From Anaerobacillus sp. (lineage in GTDB: Bacteria > Bacillota > Bacilli > Bacillales > Anaerobacillaceae), in NCBI GenBank assembly GCA_007118195.1, contig SKSA01000258.1, forward strand, positions 1-6,677: a stretch of DNA of 6,677 nt. The letters run 5' to 3'. A program made the position numbers and the translations under genes. The notes beneath the pieces were generated by a model that saw only the letters and a program-made list of their open reading frames with translations, was not told the DNA's origin and made no database searches. Positions 1-6,677 of this stretch are shown here, in pieces. Within the stretch, counting starts at the first letter, position 1; each line of letters opens with the position of its first letter.

Positions 1-73
1 TCAGCCACCTCAATGATACTAAATATAGATATGTACAATGTACACTCTATTTCAATATCATTGAGGTGACTGA
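1..73. repeat. REP-like long hairpin downstream of spoVG
   Basis: Positions 1-18 and 56-73 are reverse complements in 17 of 18 positions. The pairing continues inward through AAATATAGA/TCTATTT with a small bulge and ends in a TGTAC-AAT-GTACA hairpin, so the segment folds almost end to end. The outer arm carries TCAGCCACCTC, which matches 10 of 11 bases of TCAGGCACCTC at 3364-3374. The element may extend left of the window, since the right arm is followed by CAC and a matching GTG would lie outside. On the minus strand it lies in the 3' region of spoVG. It could end or stabilise that transcript, but no T-run is visible inside the window. Calling it a REP/MITE-type repeat is inference; the fold and the shared core are seen directly. 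Confidence 0.7.
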
Positions 74-103
74 CACTAATGGCACAGCCTCTCGTATTCG
101 TTG

Positions 104-436
<333 letters not shown>

Positions 437-439
437 TTA

Positions 440-464
440 ATTCAACACATGCTTCTCATTTCCT
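440..464 (-). promoter_or_regulatory. SigH promoter of spoVG
   Basis: On the minus strand AGGAAAT (458-464) is followed after 11 nt by GTTGAAT (440-446). This fits the SigH pattern AGGAWWW-N11/12-RNNGAAT at every defined position. B. subtilis spoVG is a classic SigH-dependent gene, so the match is expected. The predicted start of transcription leaves a leader of roughly 35 nt before the ATG. Upstream DNA to about 540 is very AT-rich. In B. subtilis an equivalent AT-rich stretch is bound by the transition-state repressor AbrB; the same is inferred here, not seen. Confidence 0.85.
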
Positions 465-627
465 TTTTTAAAATAAGAAAAATTCCTAAATTTTACGGAG
501 ATTCACCAACTTTTACATAATGTTCACGAAATGTTCATAAAACAGAAAAGGATAAGCACCTATGTAAGCTCTGGAAAAAAGCGAAATAAAAAAAGACTAT
601 CTCAAAAAGATGAATCTCAGCTTCTAT

Positions 628-668
628 AAAAACACTAATATTAAAGGGGTATTCTTTAAATTAGCGTT
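628..668 (-). terminator. Rho-independent terminator after ridA
   Basis: On the minus strand the left arm 654-668 pairs with 631-646 over about 15 bp, with one G-T pair and one bulged base. The 7-nt loop is AATACCC, and the stem is followed directly by TTTTT. It starts 38 nt after the ridA stop. There is no T-run on the plus strand, so it acts on the minus-strand operon only. It separates purR-ridA transcription from spoVG. Confidence 0.85.
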
Positions 669-705
669 CACATACTGATGATTCCTTTTCGGACAGCCTT
701 TCAAC

Positions 706-1083
706 TTACTTCACTAATGCAATAACTTCAATTTCGACTAAAACGTCTTTTGGTAACCTAGCAACCTCGACACAAGATCTAGCAGGTTTATGGTTAGAGA
801 AGTATTTTTCATAAACTTCATTAATTAATGGAAAATTATCCATATTTTTAATAAACACCGTTGTTTTTATTACTGTATCTCGAGATGCTCCAGCCTCTTG
901 TAATACAGCATCAACATTTTTCAATACTTGCTCTGTTTGCTCCTGAACGTCACCTTCTACTAACTCACCGTTAGGTTTAAGTGGAATTTGTCCTGAACTA
1001 TAAAACATATTATTAACGATTACTCCTTGAGAATATGGTCCAATTGCTGCAGGTGCATTAGAAGTTTGAATTGTTTTCATCAT
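706..1083 (-). CDS. ridA: RidA family 2-iminobutanoate/2-iminopropanoate deaminase (YabJ)
   Basis: Cytosolic trimeric enzyme that hydrolyses reactive enamines and imines released by pyridoxal-phosphate enzymes such as threonine dehydratase, preventing their damage. The 125-residue product is the family's standard length. It shows GPYSQG with Y17, the S30 region FYSSGQIP, and the RidA signature [20 protein letters not shown] at 100-119. R102 and E117 align with the substrate-binding arginine and catalytic glutamate of E. coli RidA. The ATG at 1081-1083 shares one base with the purR stop (TAATG), so translation is coupled to purR. A second ATG follows at once, giving MMK, and either could be used; the first gives the same length as B. 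subtilis YabJ. YabJ has been linked to purine regulation through this purR linkage. A terminator follows. No oddity is seen. Confidence 0.97.
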   Translation of the reverse strand: MMKTIQTSNAPAAIGPYSQGVIVNNMFYSSGQIPLKPNGELVEGDVQEQTEQVLKNVDAVLQEAGASRDTVIKTTVFIKNMDNFPLINEVYEKYFSNHKPARSCVEVARLPKDVLVEIEVIALVK

Positions 1084-1931
1084 TAATCCCCTTTAACTGG
1101 TTTTTTATGAATCTTTTCAAAAAAGTTACCAATTTCAACTTTTACTATCTTTTCTTTCGTATTGACTTCAGACAATCGTGTCATGGAAATATATTCATCA
1201 ACTAGCCTTTCTTCCGTATGTTCCGCTTCTACTAAAACGCCTGTACCGACAACATTCGAATTAAATTCTTCAACTAGATCAATCATACCTCTTATCGTTC
1301 CACCGGCCTTCATAAAATCATCAATAATCAGAACATTTGATCCTTCGTTCAAACTTCTTTTGGCAAGTGACATCGTTTGAATTCTTTTCGTGGAACCAGA
1401 TACGTAATTAATACTCACGAGGGACCCTTCTGTAATTCGGTGTTCATGTCTAACAATGCAAACAGGAACATTTAAGTATGTAGCTACTGCATAAGCTAAA
1501 GGAATGCCCTTTGTGGCCATCGTCATAATCACATCAACTTTCGTACTCGCAAATAAAGTAGCGAAGTAACGACCAATTTCGTTCATTAGCTTCGGGTTGC
1601 CAATAATATCCATCATGTATAAATAACCACCGGGAAGTACTCGATTAGCATCCTCAAGCTTTAAGCATAATTGTTTTAAAACATTTACGATTTCTTCTTC
1701 GTTAGCTGTTGGAATATACTTAACACCGCCACTCGCTCCTGCAACTGTCAACAAAAGTCCAATTTCCTGACTTTCAAACATTTCTTTGATAATCGCTAAA
1801 TCTTCACTTATCGATGATTTAGCAGACTCATAACGATCAGAGAAATAGGTTAGCGGTATTAATTGATGGGGATTTTGTATTAAGTAATTGGTCATATCTA
1901 CTAAACGGCCACTTCGACGAAACTTCTTCAT
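1083..1931 (-). CDS. purR: Purine operon repressor PurR
   Basis: Transcriptional repressor of purine synthesis and salvage genes. It binds PurBoxes, and PRPP acts as inducer to release it, so adenine excess represses. The 282-residue protein begins [12 protein letters not shown] and has an N-terminal winged helix-turn-helix (about 1-70). A phosphoribosyltransferase-like domain follows, with the PRPP-binding loop [13 protein letters not shown] at 200-212 including two adjacent aspartates; [12 protein letters not shown] near 137-148 is also conserved. I chose the ATG at 1931, preceded by GGAGG. A TTG at 1943 in the same frame would start inside the Shine-Dalgarno and add MEVV, which is absent in B. 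subtilis. The gene has its own SigA promoter overlapped by a PurBox pair, implying autoregulation, and it shares one base with ridA downstream. Read-through from ispE is also likely, because no terminator lies between them. Confidence 0.97.
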   Translation of the reverse strand: MKKFRRSGRLVDMTNYLIQNPHQLIPLTYFSDRYESAKSSISEDLAIIKEMFESQEIGLLLTVAGASGGVKYIPTANEEEIVNVLKQLCLKLEDANRVLPGGYLYMMDIIGNPKLMNEIGRYFATLFASTKVDVIMTMATKGIPLAYAVATYLNVPVCIVRHEHRITEGSLVSINYVSGSTKRIQTMSLAKRSLNEGSNVLIIDDFMKAGGTIRGMIDLVEEFNSNVVGTGVLVEAEHTEERLVDEYISMTRLSEVNTKEKIVKVEIGNFFEKIHKKPVKGD

Positions 1932-1935
1932 AACT

Positions 1936-1941
1936 ACCTCC
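1936..1941 (-). promoter_or_regulatory. purR ribosome-binding site that decides the start
   Basis: GGAGGT on the minus strand, 4 nt before the ATG at 1931. The in-frame TTG at 1941-1943 overlaps it and is therefore not the start. Confidence 0.85.
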
Positions 1942-1943
1942 AA

Positions 1944-1987
1944 AAATCCGAATATTTAACAGTAATATTACACTTTTGTACGGATTT
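1944..1987. promoter_or_regulatory. PurR operator: inverted pair of PurBoxes
   Basis: Two copies of the PurBox AWWWCCGAACWWT face each other. On the plus strand 1944-1956 reads AAATCCGAATATT (12 of 13 matches). On the minus strand 1975-1987 reads AAATCCGTACAAA (11 of 13). They are separated by 18 nt as 13-mers, equal to 16 nt if each box is counted as 14 nt, which is the spacing known for B. subtilis pur operators. One box fills the -35/-10 spacer of the purR promoter and the other lies at the start of transcription, so binding would block RNA polymerase. Autoregulation of purR is known in B. subtilis. Confidence 0.85.
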
Positions 1988-1993
1988 TATCAA
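1965..1993 (-). promoter_or_regulatory. SigA promoter of purR
   Basis: TTGATA (1988-1993) and TAATAT (1965-1970) on the minus strand are separated by 17 nt. The -35 box overlaps the ispE TGA stop codon. Matches are 5/6 and 4/6. The tight overlap with both PurBoxes supports it as the purR-ridA promoter. Confidence 0.7.
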
Positions 1994-2853
1994 TAGTAAC
2001 GTTCCCCCATAAGTCGAACTGCATGTACATCATTACAAAAACCTCTTAATCCATTATAAACCCTAAGCATTCTTGACTCATGTTTGACAAGCCCAAATAC
2101 GGTAGGTCCACTTCCACTCATTAATACACCATCAGCACCAAAACGTTCCATTTGTTCTTTAATTCGTTGAACTTGTGGATAAAGTTTAAACGTTACCGAT
2201 TCTAAAACATTTCCTAATTGAGAGCATATGAGTTGGTAATCGTTATTATCAATCGCCGAAATCATGTTATTAATATTCGGATGTTCCAAATGATCTAGCT
2301 TTAAGTTTCGATAAACTTCCGCTGTCGAAACACCTATTGGAGGCTTCGCTAAAATGACCCAACAAGGCGATGGAGCACTAATATGTTTTATCTTTTCTCC
2401 TCTACCTGTAGCCAACGCTGTCCCTCCGTAGACGCAAAAAGAAACGTCAGAACCAATTTGAGCACCTAAAATAGCTAGCTCGTCGATAGTTAATTGTAAG
2501 TCCCATAATTCATTTAAACCACGTAGTGTAGCTGCTGCATCACTACTTCCACCAGCAAGTCCAGCTGAAACAGGTATGTTTTTCTTAATAGAGATTAAAA
2601 CTCCTTTACCAACGTTAAAGCGGTCTTTTAACAGCTTTGCAGCTTGATAAGCTAAATTCCTATGATCGTTGGGTACAAAACCTTCAGAAACATCAACTTT
2701 TATTTGATTTTCTTCAAGTAGTGTTAATTCAATACGGTCGGCCAAGTCAACTGTAGTCATAATCATCTCAACTTCATGGAAGCCATCTTCTCTTTTATGA
2801 AGGACATCAAGAGATAAGTTAATTTTTGCCGGAGCCTTTAAAGAGATCTTCAC
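1990..2853 (-). CDS. ispE: 4-diphosphocytidyl-2-C-methyl-D-erythritol kinase IspE
   Basis: GHMP-family kinase of the MEP isoprenoid pathway. It phosphorylates CDP-methylerythritol at the 2-hydroxyl using ATP, in the cytosol. The 287 residues cover the full family length. [12 protein letters not shown] (6-17) contains catalytic K10. The glycine-rich ATP loop [15 protein letters not shown] is at 94-108. GSDVSFC holds the catalytic D136, and [11 protein letters not shown] at 244-254 is the third GHMP motif. The start is GTG at 2853, placed 7 nt after an AGAAGGTG ribosome-binding site; no ATG alternative is near. The reading frame stops inside the purR promoter, 58 nt before the purR ATG, with no terminator between them, so read-through into purR is expected. 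A strong terminator separates it from sspF, so it needs its own promoter. Confidence 0.98.
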   Translation of the reverse strand: MKISLKAPAKINLSLDVLHKREDGFHEVEMIMTTVDLADRIELTLLEENQIKVDVSEGFVPNDHRNLAYQAAKLLKDRFNVGKGVLISIKKNIPVSAGLAGGSSDAAATLRGLNELWDLQLTIDELAILGAQIGSDVSFCVYGGTALATGRGEKIKHISAPSPCWVILAKPPIGVSTAEVYRNLKLDHLEHPNINNMISAIDNNDYQLICSQLGNVLESVTFKLYPQVQRIKEQMERFGADGVLMSGSGPTVFGLVKHESRMLRVYNGLRGFCNDVHAVRLMGERYY

Positions 2854-2860
2854 CTTTTAT

Positions 2861-2868
2861 CACCTTCT
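2861..2868 (-). promoter_or_regulatory. ispE ribosome-binding site supporting a GTG start
   Basis: AGAAGGTG on the minus strand, 7 nt before GTG at 2853. The initiation codon is GTG; the next residues ([11 protein letters not shown]) match the conserved N terminus. Confidence 0.8.
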
Positions 2869-2890
2869 ATATGTTCCATTTGCTTACGCT

Positions 2891-2899
2891 ATTTTATCA
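2891..2899 (-). promoter_or_regulatory. Candidate extended -10 promoter of ispE
   Basis: TGATAAAAT on the minus strand is an extended -10 (TGN then TAAAAT, 5 of 6). The sequence 17 nt upstream (TGGTTT) is a poor -35, so the call rests on the extended -10 and on the need for a promoter after the sspF terminator. A start near 2884 would give a leader of about 30 nt. Confidence 0.4.
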
Positions 2900-3009
2900 T
2901 TTGTTGTCCTTACAAACCAGAAAATTCATTGCAGTTTTATTACATATTTTTCTAGATGGTTTTTTTAAAACTTTTTATAAGCATAACCTAGTACTTTTAG
3001 GTATATAAC

Positions 3010-3050
3010 AAAAGCTGGTTTAAAGAGTGAAAACACTCAAATAAACCAGC
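3010..3050 (-). terminator. Rho-independent terminator after sspF
   Basis: GCTGGTTTA (3014-3022) pairs with TAAACCAGC (3042-3050). An inner stem GAGTG/CACTC (3025-3029 and 3034-3038) closes an AAAA loop. On the minus strand the stem is followed by TTTTGTTAT. It lies 21 nt after the sspF stop and ends sspF transcription before ispE. Confidence 0.85.
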
Positions 3051-3071
3051 CAGTCGTAACAAGAAGTAAGA

Positions 3072-3257
3072 TTAATTATTTTTTTGCCCGTTAGCAAGCT
3101 GTTGTTCGGCAATTTCTATCGCACGCTTAACCATGTTACCTGCATCCCTTGAACGAATTCCACCCCAACCTTCTTTTTGGACGGTATCATAAAATCCAAG
3201 TTCCTTCGCAAGTTCTTCTTTAAACTGCTCAGACATAATCCCTCGTCTTCTTGCCAT
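3072..3257 (-). CDS. sspF: Small acid-soluble spore protein SspF (minor alpha/beta type)
   Basis: DNA-binding protein of the alpha/beta SASP family, made in the forespore, where such proteins coat and protect spore DNA. The 61-residue product begins [31 protein letters not shown] (12-22) is the first SASP signature. [19 protein letters not shown] (37-55) corresponds to the second conserved helix. Length equals B. subtilis SspF (61). I chose the ATG at 3257, 8 nt after AAAGGAG. A longer frame from 3278 would add seven residues (MLKGVVF) by translating through the Shine-Dalgarno. The gene is monocistronic: a 140-bp palindrome lies upstream and a terminator downstream. SigG control is expected from the family, but I could not find a convincing SigG -35/-10 pair in the remaining 75 nt upstream. 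Confidence 0.95.
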   Translation of the reverse strand: MARRRGIMSEQFKEELAKELGFYDTVQKEGWGGIRSRDAGNMVKRAIEIAEQQLANGQKNN

Positions 3258-3265
3258 AAAAACAA

Positions 3266-3272
3266 CTCCTTT
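3266..3272 (-). promoter_or_regulatory. sspF ribosome-binding site that decides the start
   Basis: AAAGGAG on the minus strand, 8 nt before the ATG at 3257. It lies inside the longer frame beginning at 3278, which is therefore not the translated start. Confidence 0.85.
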
Positions 3273-3332
3273 TAACATCTTGTTACGACAATAATAGTAT
3301 AACCTTTAGGGAGCATTTTCATTTTAATTTAA

Positions 3333-3472
3333 ATGAAAAAGAGGTATATTCATAATTAGAGGGTCAGGCACCTCCATTCTAAAGCATTCCCCTAGAAACA
3401 AACTTGTTCCTAGCATCTAAAACACTTTAAAATGGAGAAGTCCAACCCATTATGAATATACCTCTTTTTCAT
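3333..3472. repeat. 140-bp nested palindrome (REP-like element) between veg and sspF
   Basis: The outer arms 3333-3356 and 3449-3472 are perfect 24-bp reverse complements. Inside them GGGT (3361-3364) faces ACCC (3445-3448). Then 3372-3384 pairs with 3425-3437 (12 of 13), and 3392-3401 pairs with 3404-3413 (9 of 10) at the tip. Nearly the whole segment can therefore form one hairpin or cruciform. The block TCAGGCACCTC at 3364-3374 matches 10 of 11 bases of the left arm of the 1-73 element. The right half is more diverged than the left, as in an ageing palindromic insertion. One reading is a REP/MITE-type element that entered the loop of the veg terminator. I see no target-site duplication and no coding capacity. 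Confidence 0.8.
3333..3472 (-). terminator. Probable veg terminator formed by the outer arms
   Basis: The palindrome starts 7 nt after the veg stop. On the minus strand its arms read AAAAAGAGG...CCTCTTTTT, the shape of an A/T-flanked intrinsic terminator, followed by the weakly T-rich CATTTAAATTAAAAT. The unusually long loop makes efficiency uncertain. Confidence 0.5.
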
Positions 3473-3479
3473 AAAAAAA

Positions 3480-3743
3480 CTACTTAACCTCTACAGCAGC
3501 ACTTTCCTCATCACAAACGGTTAACTGAACCGTATCTGTTAAAACGTCCGCATAACTATATGATACTCTTTCGAAGGCATTTTCTTCTTCATCTAGCTTA
3601 ATAATAAATACAGACGGGTACGTCTCTTCAAGGAAACCTGAACGTTCAATTGTCTTCCTACGTCCACCATTCGCCTTTATCGTAATTCGCTTTCCAATAT
3701 TAGCGTCTAAAGTCCTTTTGATATCCACTAACGTTTTTGCCAT
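3480..3743 (-). CDS. veg: Veg protein
   Basis: Small cytosolic protein conserved in low-GC Gram-positive bacteria (DUF1021, SH3-like barrel). In B. subtilis it is abundantly transcribed and has been linked to biofilm gene expression through SinR and to spore outgrowth; its molecular action is not settled. The 87 residues begin [13 protein letters not shown] and include the basic block [14 protein letters not shown] at 23-36 and the signature SYSYADVLT at 61-69. The acidic, variable C terminus is typical. I chose the ATG at 3743, 8 nt after GAGGTGG. A GTG at 3755 lies inside that site and would give a false MGSI extension. Two strong tandem SigA promoters precede it, as in B. subtilis, and a long palindrome follows the stop. 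It is almost certainly monocistronic and highly expressed. Confidence 0.97.
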   Translation of the reverse strand: MAKTLVDIKRTLDANIGKRITIKANGGRRKTIERSGFLEETYPSVFIIKLDEEENAFERVSYSYADVLTDTVQLTVCDEESAAVEVK

Positions 3744-3751
3744 TATTGAAC

Positions 3752-3758
3752 CCACCTC
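3752..3758 (-). promoter_or_regulatory. veg ribosome-binding site that decides the start
   Basis: GAGGTGG on the minus strand, 8 nt before the ATG at 3743. The in-frame GTG at 3753-3755 is part of it. Confidence 0.85.
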
Positions 3759-3768
3759 ACTTAGACAA

Positions 3769-3798
3769 AGTATAACACAGCTAGAACAATTTTGTCAA
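3769..3798 (-). promoter_or_regulatory. veg proximal SigA promoter
   Basis: TTGACA (3793-3798, 6 of 6) and TATACT (3769-3774, 5 of 6) on the minus strand are 18 nt apart, with a TGT extended -10. It matches in position the very strong veg promoter of B. subtilis. Expected transcript leader is about 20 nt. Confidence 0.9.
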
Positions 3799-3809
3799 AT
3801 AAAATTAAA

Positions 3810-3839
3810 ATTATAGCAAGTAAACAAATTGGTTGTCAA
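3810..3839 (-). promoter_or_regulatory. veg distal SigA promoter
   Basis: TTGACA (3834-3839) and TATAAT (3810-3815) on the minus strand, both exact, are 18 nt apart with a TGC extended -10. It lies 41 nt upstream of the proximal promoter in tandem, as in the B. subtilis veg region. Confidence 0.9.
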
Positions 3840-3857
3840 TACTATTTACTTATTTTC

Positions 3858-3891
3858 TGTGTTATTTTTCTTTGTTATTTTTCTTTGTTAG
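3858..3891. repeat. 13-nt tandem repeat upstream of the veg promoters
   Basis: TTTGTTATTTTTC is present as about 2.6 copies: 3858-3870 with one change, 3871-3883 exact, and 3884-3891 partial. Read on the minus strand it gives A-tracts (AAAGAAAAATAAC) starting about 20 nt upstream of the distal -35 box, where A-rich DNA can act as an UP element or bend. Confidence 0.75.
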
Positions 3892-3946
3892 TATGTCGTA
3901 AATTTTGTATTTTATGTAAAACACATTTAATATTTATGGAATTGAT

Positions 3947-3981
3947 AAAAAAAGACCTAAAAGCACCCGGCTAATAGATCT
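3947..3981 (-). terminator. Rho-independent terminator after yabG
   Basis: On the minus strand AGATCTATTAGC (3970-3981) pairs with GCTTTTAGGTCT (3953-3964), with one G-T pair and a 2x2 internal mismatch. The loop is CGGGT, followed by a run of Ts (3947-3952). It lies about 115 nt past the yabG stop and ahead of the veg promoters. Confidence 0.75.
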
Positions 3982-4097
3982 TTCTGTGTAAAAAAATAAA
4001 TGGTCGATTGATATAAGTTAGCTGACATTTTCATAACAGGTTGAGTGGCAAACTCTTATAAAATGTTTTACTCTTTTCTAAAGTTTACGCAAACGGC

Positions 4098-4985
4098 CTA
4101 ATCTTTTTTTCTTTCATAAAAAATTTCACTGTTTTTTATCGGTATACCTCTTCTTAAAAGGCCTTTGGTTTCAATCCCACCTAACCCTTTTTCACCAGTT
4201 AGTGTATTTCGTAATAAATCCCAAATACTAACACTATCCATAAAAGGTGTTAAACTTACTTTAGCTGCGATATAGACCGGGTCTAACGCATGTATATTAA
4301 CTCGCTCTGGAGAACTTGCAAAATTAGCCCCAGCTCTAATTAAAGTTTCAAAATAAGACTGACAAGCACCTGCAAAAATAACTAAATGATCAATATGAGG
4401 CTCAAACTTCCTAGCCTCTCTTACAGCCTCTGCAAAATACTTCGTGTTTCTATAGGCTTTGACATCATTCTCGCTACCTTTACTTCTCATATAAGCATCA
4501 TGGCCAGTGATTACAAGTATTTCTGGGCGCACCATTTCTAAAAGCGAGGTGATTTGCTCAGGCATTTCTTTTTCTTGCATATGAACTCCATATATAGGCA
4601 CTCCTAATTTCTCGTATAAATCTGTACATTTCTTTAAATAAATAGGGTCACCGTCAATGTGCAAAATTCTCCCTGGGAGTTCAAAAAAAGAATTTTCACT
4701 ACTATAACCTTCACTCATTTCGTACTCACTTTTTTGACGGAGAAGGCGAGTGTCTTGTCTAAATAATCGATAGCAACTTTCTTGCTTCTCTTTCTCTTTT
4801 ACCGTTCTTACATTTATTTCTATATCATTTATTAAAACTAAATCAGCTAACGGAGCATCTGCAATTAGTCGCATCTCTTCGCCAACAACCAATACACTAT
4901 TATCATTACCAATTTTCGAAACACGAAATAAAATATCGCATCCATACGATTTGCGTGCAACGAAGTCACCTACGTTAAATTTCAT
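4098..4985 (-). CDS. yabG: Sporulation-specific protease YabG
   Basis: Cysteine-type protease of the YabG family (MEROPS U57), made in the mother cell. In B. subtilis it processes coat and morphogenetic proteins such as SpoIVA and SafA (YrbA) and prepares coat proteins for transglutaminase cross-linking. The 295 residues compare with about 290 in B. subtilis. An N-terminal small-barrel-like segment (MKFNVGDFVARKSYGCDILFRV) precedes the protease core. H162 in VITGHDAY and C208 in FAGACQSY have the spacing of the catalytic His/Cys reported for the family. The conserved block ALDPVYIAAKVSLTPF lies near 233-248. The ATG at 4985 follows AGGAGG by 8 nt. A candidate SigK promoter lies just upstream, matching late mother-cell expression. 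The gene stands alone between the rsmA stop and its own terminator. It appears intact. Confidence 0.96.
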   Translation of the reverse strand: MKFNVGDFVARKSYGCDILFRVSKIGNDNSVLVVGEEMRLIADAPLADLVLINDIEINVRTVKEKEKQESCYRLFRQDTRLLRQKSEYEMSEGYSSENSFFELPGRILHIDGDPIYLKKCTDLYEKLGVPIYGVHMQEKEMPEQITSLLEMVRPEILVITGHDAYMRSKGSENDVKAYRNTKYFAEAVREARKFEPHIDHLVIFAGACQSYFETLIRAGANFASSPERVNIHALDPVYIAAKVSLTPFMDSVSIWDLLRNTLTGEKGLGGIETKGLLRRGIPIKNSEIFYERKKD

Positions 4986-5006
4986 ACTACACTCCTCCTC
5001 ACTTTA

Positions 5007-5034
5007 TAGCCTATGAAGAGCAGTACAAAACAGT
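5007..5034 (-). promoter_or_regulatory. Candidate SigK promoter of yabG
   Basis: On the minus strand CATAGGCTA (5007-5015) fits the SigK -10 CATANNNTA exactly. An AC at 5033-5034 lies 17 nt upstream, in line with the short SigK -35 (mACm). B. subtilis yabG is SigK-dependent. The predicted start near 5000 would put the Shine-Dalgarno (4994-5000) at the very 5' end of the transcript. Confidence 0.7.
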
Positions 5035-5038
5035 GTAT

Positions 5039-5061
5039 AAAAAGAATCGCGGAAGTCGATT
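5039..5061 (-). terminator. Weak possible terminator after rsmA
   Basis: AATCG (5057-5061) and CGATT (5045-5049) on the minus strand form a 5-bp stem with a 7-nt loop, followed by CTTTTTATA. It lies 9 nt after the rsmA stop. The stem is short, so termination is uncertain; it would separate rsmA from the SigK-driven yabG. Confidence 0.35.
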
Positions 5062-5070
5062 GGGAGCCTA

Positions 5071-6499
<1,429 letters not shown>

Positions 6500-6509
6500 A
6501 AATCCTCCT

Positions 6510-6622
6510 GAATTTTGAGTGTTGAGTTTTGAGTTTTGAGTTTTGAATTTTGAGTTTTTGAAAGCTTTGCTTCGAAGCTTTACTTACATAACTCATAACT
6601 CTTCACTCAAAACTCAAAATTC
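6510..6622. repeat. Inverted repeat built of TTTTGAG heptamers upstream of rnmV
   Basis: The left arm (6510-6560) is a run of the 7-nt unit TTTTGAG with minor variants. The right arm (6582-6622) carries the complementary CTCAAAA units. The outermost 18 bases, 6510-6527 and 6605-6622, are reverse complements in 17 positions; pairing continues inward imperfectly through degenerate units. The centre is an AAAGCTT (6561-6567)/AAGCTTT (6575-6581) stem-loop. The whole 113 bp can fold as one hairpin in the rnmV leader, ending next to the Shine-Dalgarno (6504-6509). It is seen directly; whether it is a mobile element, a slippage product or a control element is unknown. Confidence 0.85.
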
Positions 6623-6638
6623 CTTGAAACTAATTCAT

Positions 6639-6667
6639 AGTATATAGCGTCTAATATGTTGATACAA
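6639..6667 (-). promoter_or_regulatory. Candidate SigA promoter of rnmV-rsmA
   Basis: TTGTAT (6662-6667, 4 of 6) and TATACT (6639-6644, 5 of 6) on the minus strand, 17 nt apart. A transcript from here would contain the full heptamer hairpin in a leader of about 130 nt. Confidence 0.5.
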
Positions 6668-6677
6668 GATAGCTTAA

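Noticed and set aside
588..610. AAAAAGACTATCTCAAAAAGA, resembling the terminal sequence of some insertion elements
   Set aside because: There is no matching inverted terminal repeat, transposase remnant or target duplication nearby; too short to support a mobile-element call.
1162..1380. Plus-strand open frame of 72 codons opposite purR
   Set aside because: Antisense shadow of a well-conserved gene; serine-rich, without initiation signals.
2826..3008. Plus-strand frame of 60 codons spanning the ispE start and its upstream region
   Set aside because: It looks hydrophobic only because AT-rich DNA translates that way; it covers the ispE start and upstream control region, with no ribosome-binding site.
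3295..3324. SigG promoter for sspF using TATACTA as the -10
   Set aside because: The first -10 base is wrong, and no TGAATA-like -35 occurs at 17-18 nt; the nearest, TGAAAA, is only 14 nt away. SigG control is expected but not shown.
3792..3974. Plus-strand 60-codon frame with a hydrophobic stretch, resembling a small membrane peptide
   Set aside because: It overlaps both veg promoters, the 13-nt repeat and the yabG terminator; hydrophobicity comes from TTT/ATT codons, and there is no ribosome-binding site.
6510..6622. CRISPR array
   Set aside because: The heptamers are contiguous, without unique spacers, and invert around a centre; this is a simple-sequence inverted repeat.

Overview
The window is a stretch of low-GC Firmicutes chromosome, almost certainly from an endospore-forming member of the Bacillaceae. 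It reproduces the gene order next to the origin of Bacillus subtilis: rnmV-rsmA-yabG-veg-sspF-ispE-purR-ridA(yabJ)-spoVG. All nine genes lie on the minus strand, so the biological 5' end is at the right edge. The proteins resemble their B. subtilis counterparts closely along their whole length. Spore-specific genes (yabG, sspF, spoVG) and candidate sporulation sigma-factor promoters confirm a spore former. The sequence alone does not support a genus call. The gene after spoVG, expected from synteny to be glmU, lies beyond the left edge.

In transcription order, an rRNA-maturation pair comes first: rnmV (5S rRNA processing) and rsmA (16S dimethylation) overlap by 8 nt. Next is yabG, a spore-coat protease with a candidate SigK promoter, closed by a terminator. 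Then comes veg, driven by two tandem SigA promoters with near-consensus hexamers, followed by a 140-bp palindrome. The small spore DNA-binding protein gene sspF stands alone and ends at a strong terminator. ispE (isoprenoid MEP pathway) follows, then purR (purine repressor) and ridA (enamine/imine deaminase). purR has its own promoter, straddled by a well-formed pair of PurBoxes, which implies autoregulation. A terminator after ridA isolates spoVG, which has a near-perfect SigH promoter.

The coding content is conserved and ordinary, and I see no undescribed enzyme system, phage, toxin-antitoxin or defence locus. The accessory content is intergenic. There are two REP-like hairpins (1-73 and 3333-3472) sharing a TCAGSCACCTC core. 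There is also a 113-bp inverted repeat of TTTTGAG heptamers (6510-6622) abutting the rnmV ribosome-binding site, and a 13-nt periodic A-rich tract upstream of the veg promoters. For five genes the start codon has been set from the ribosome-binding site; in spoVG, purR and veg an in-frame GTG or TTG inside or beside the Shine-Dalgarno gives a false N-terminal extension. No gene-free stretch exceeds 300 bases; the longest, 398-705, holds the ridA terminator and the spoVG promoter.
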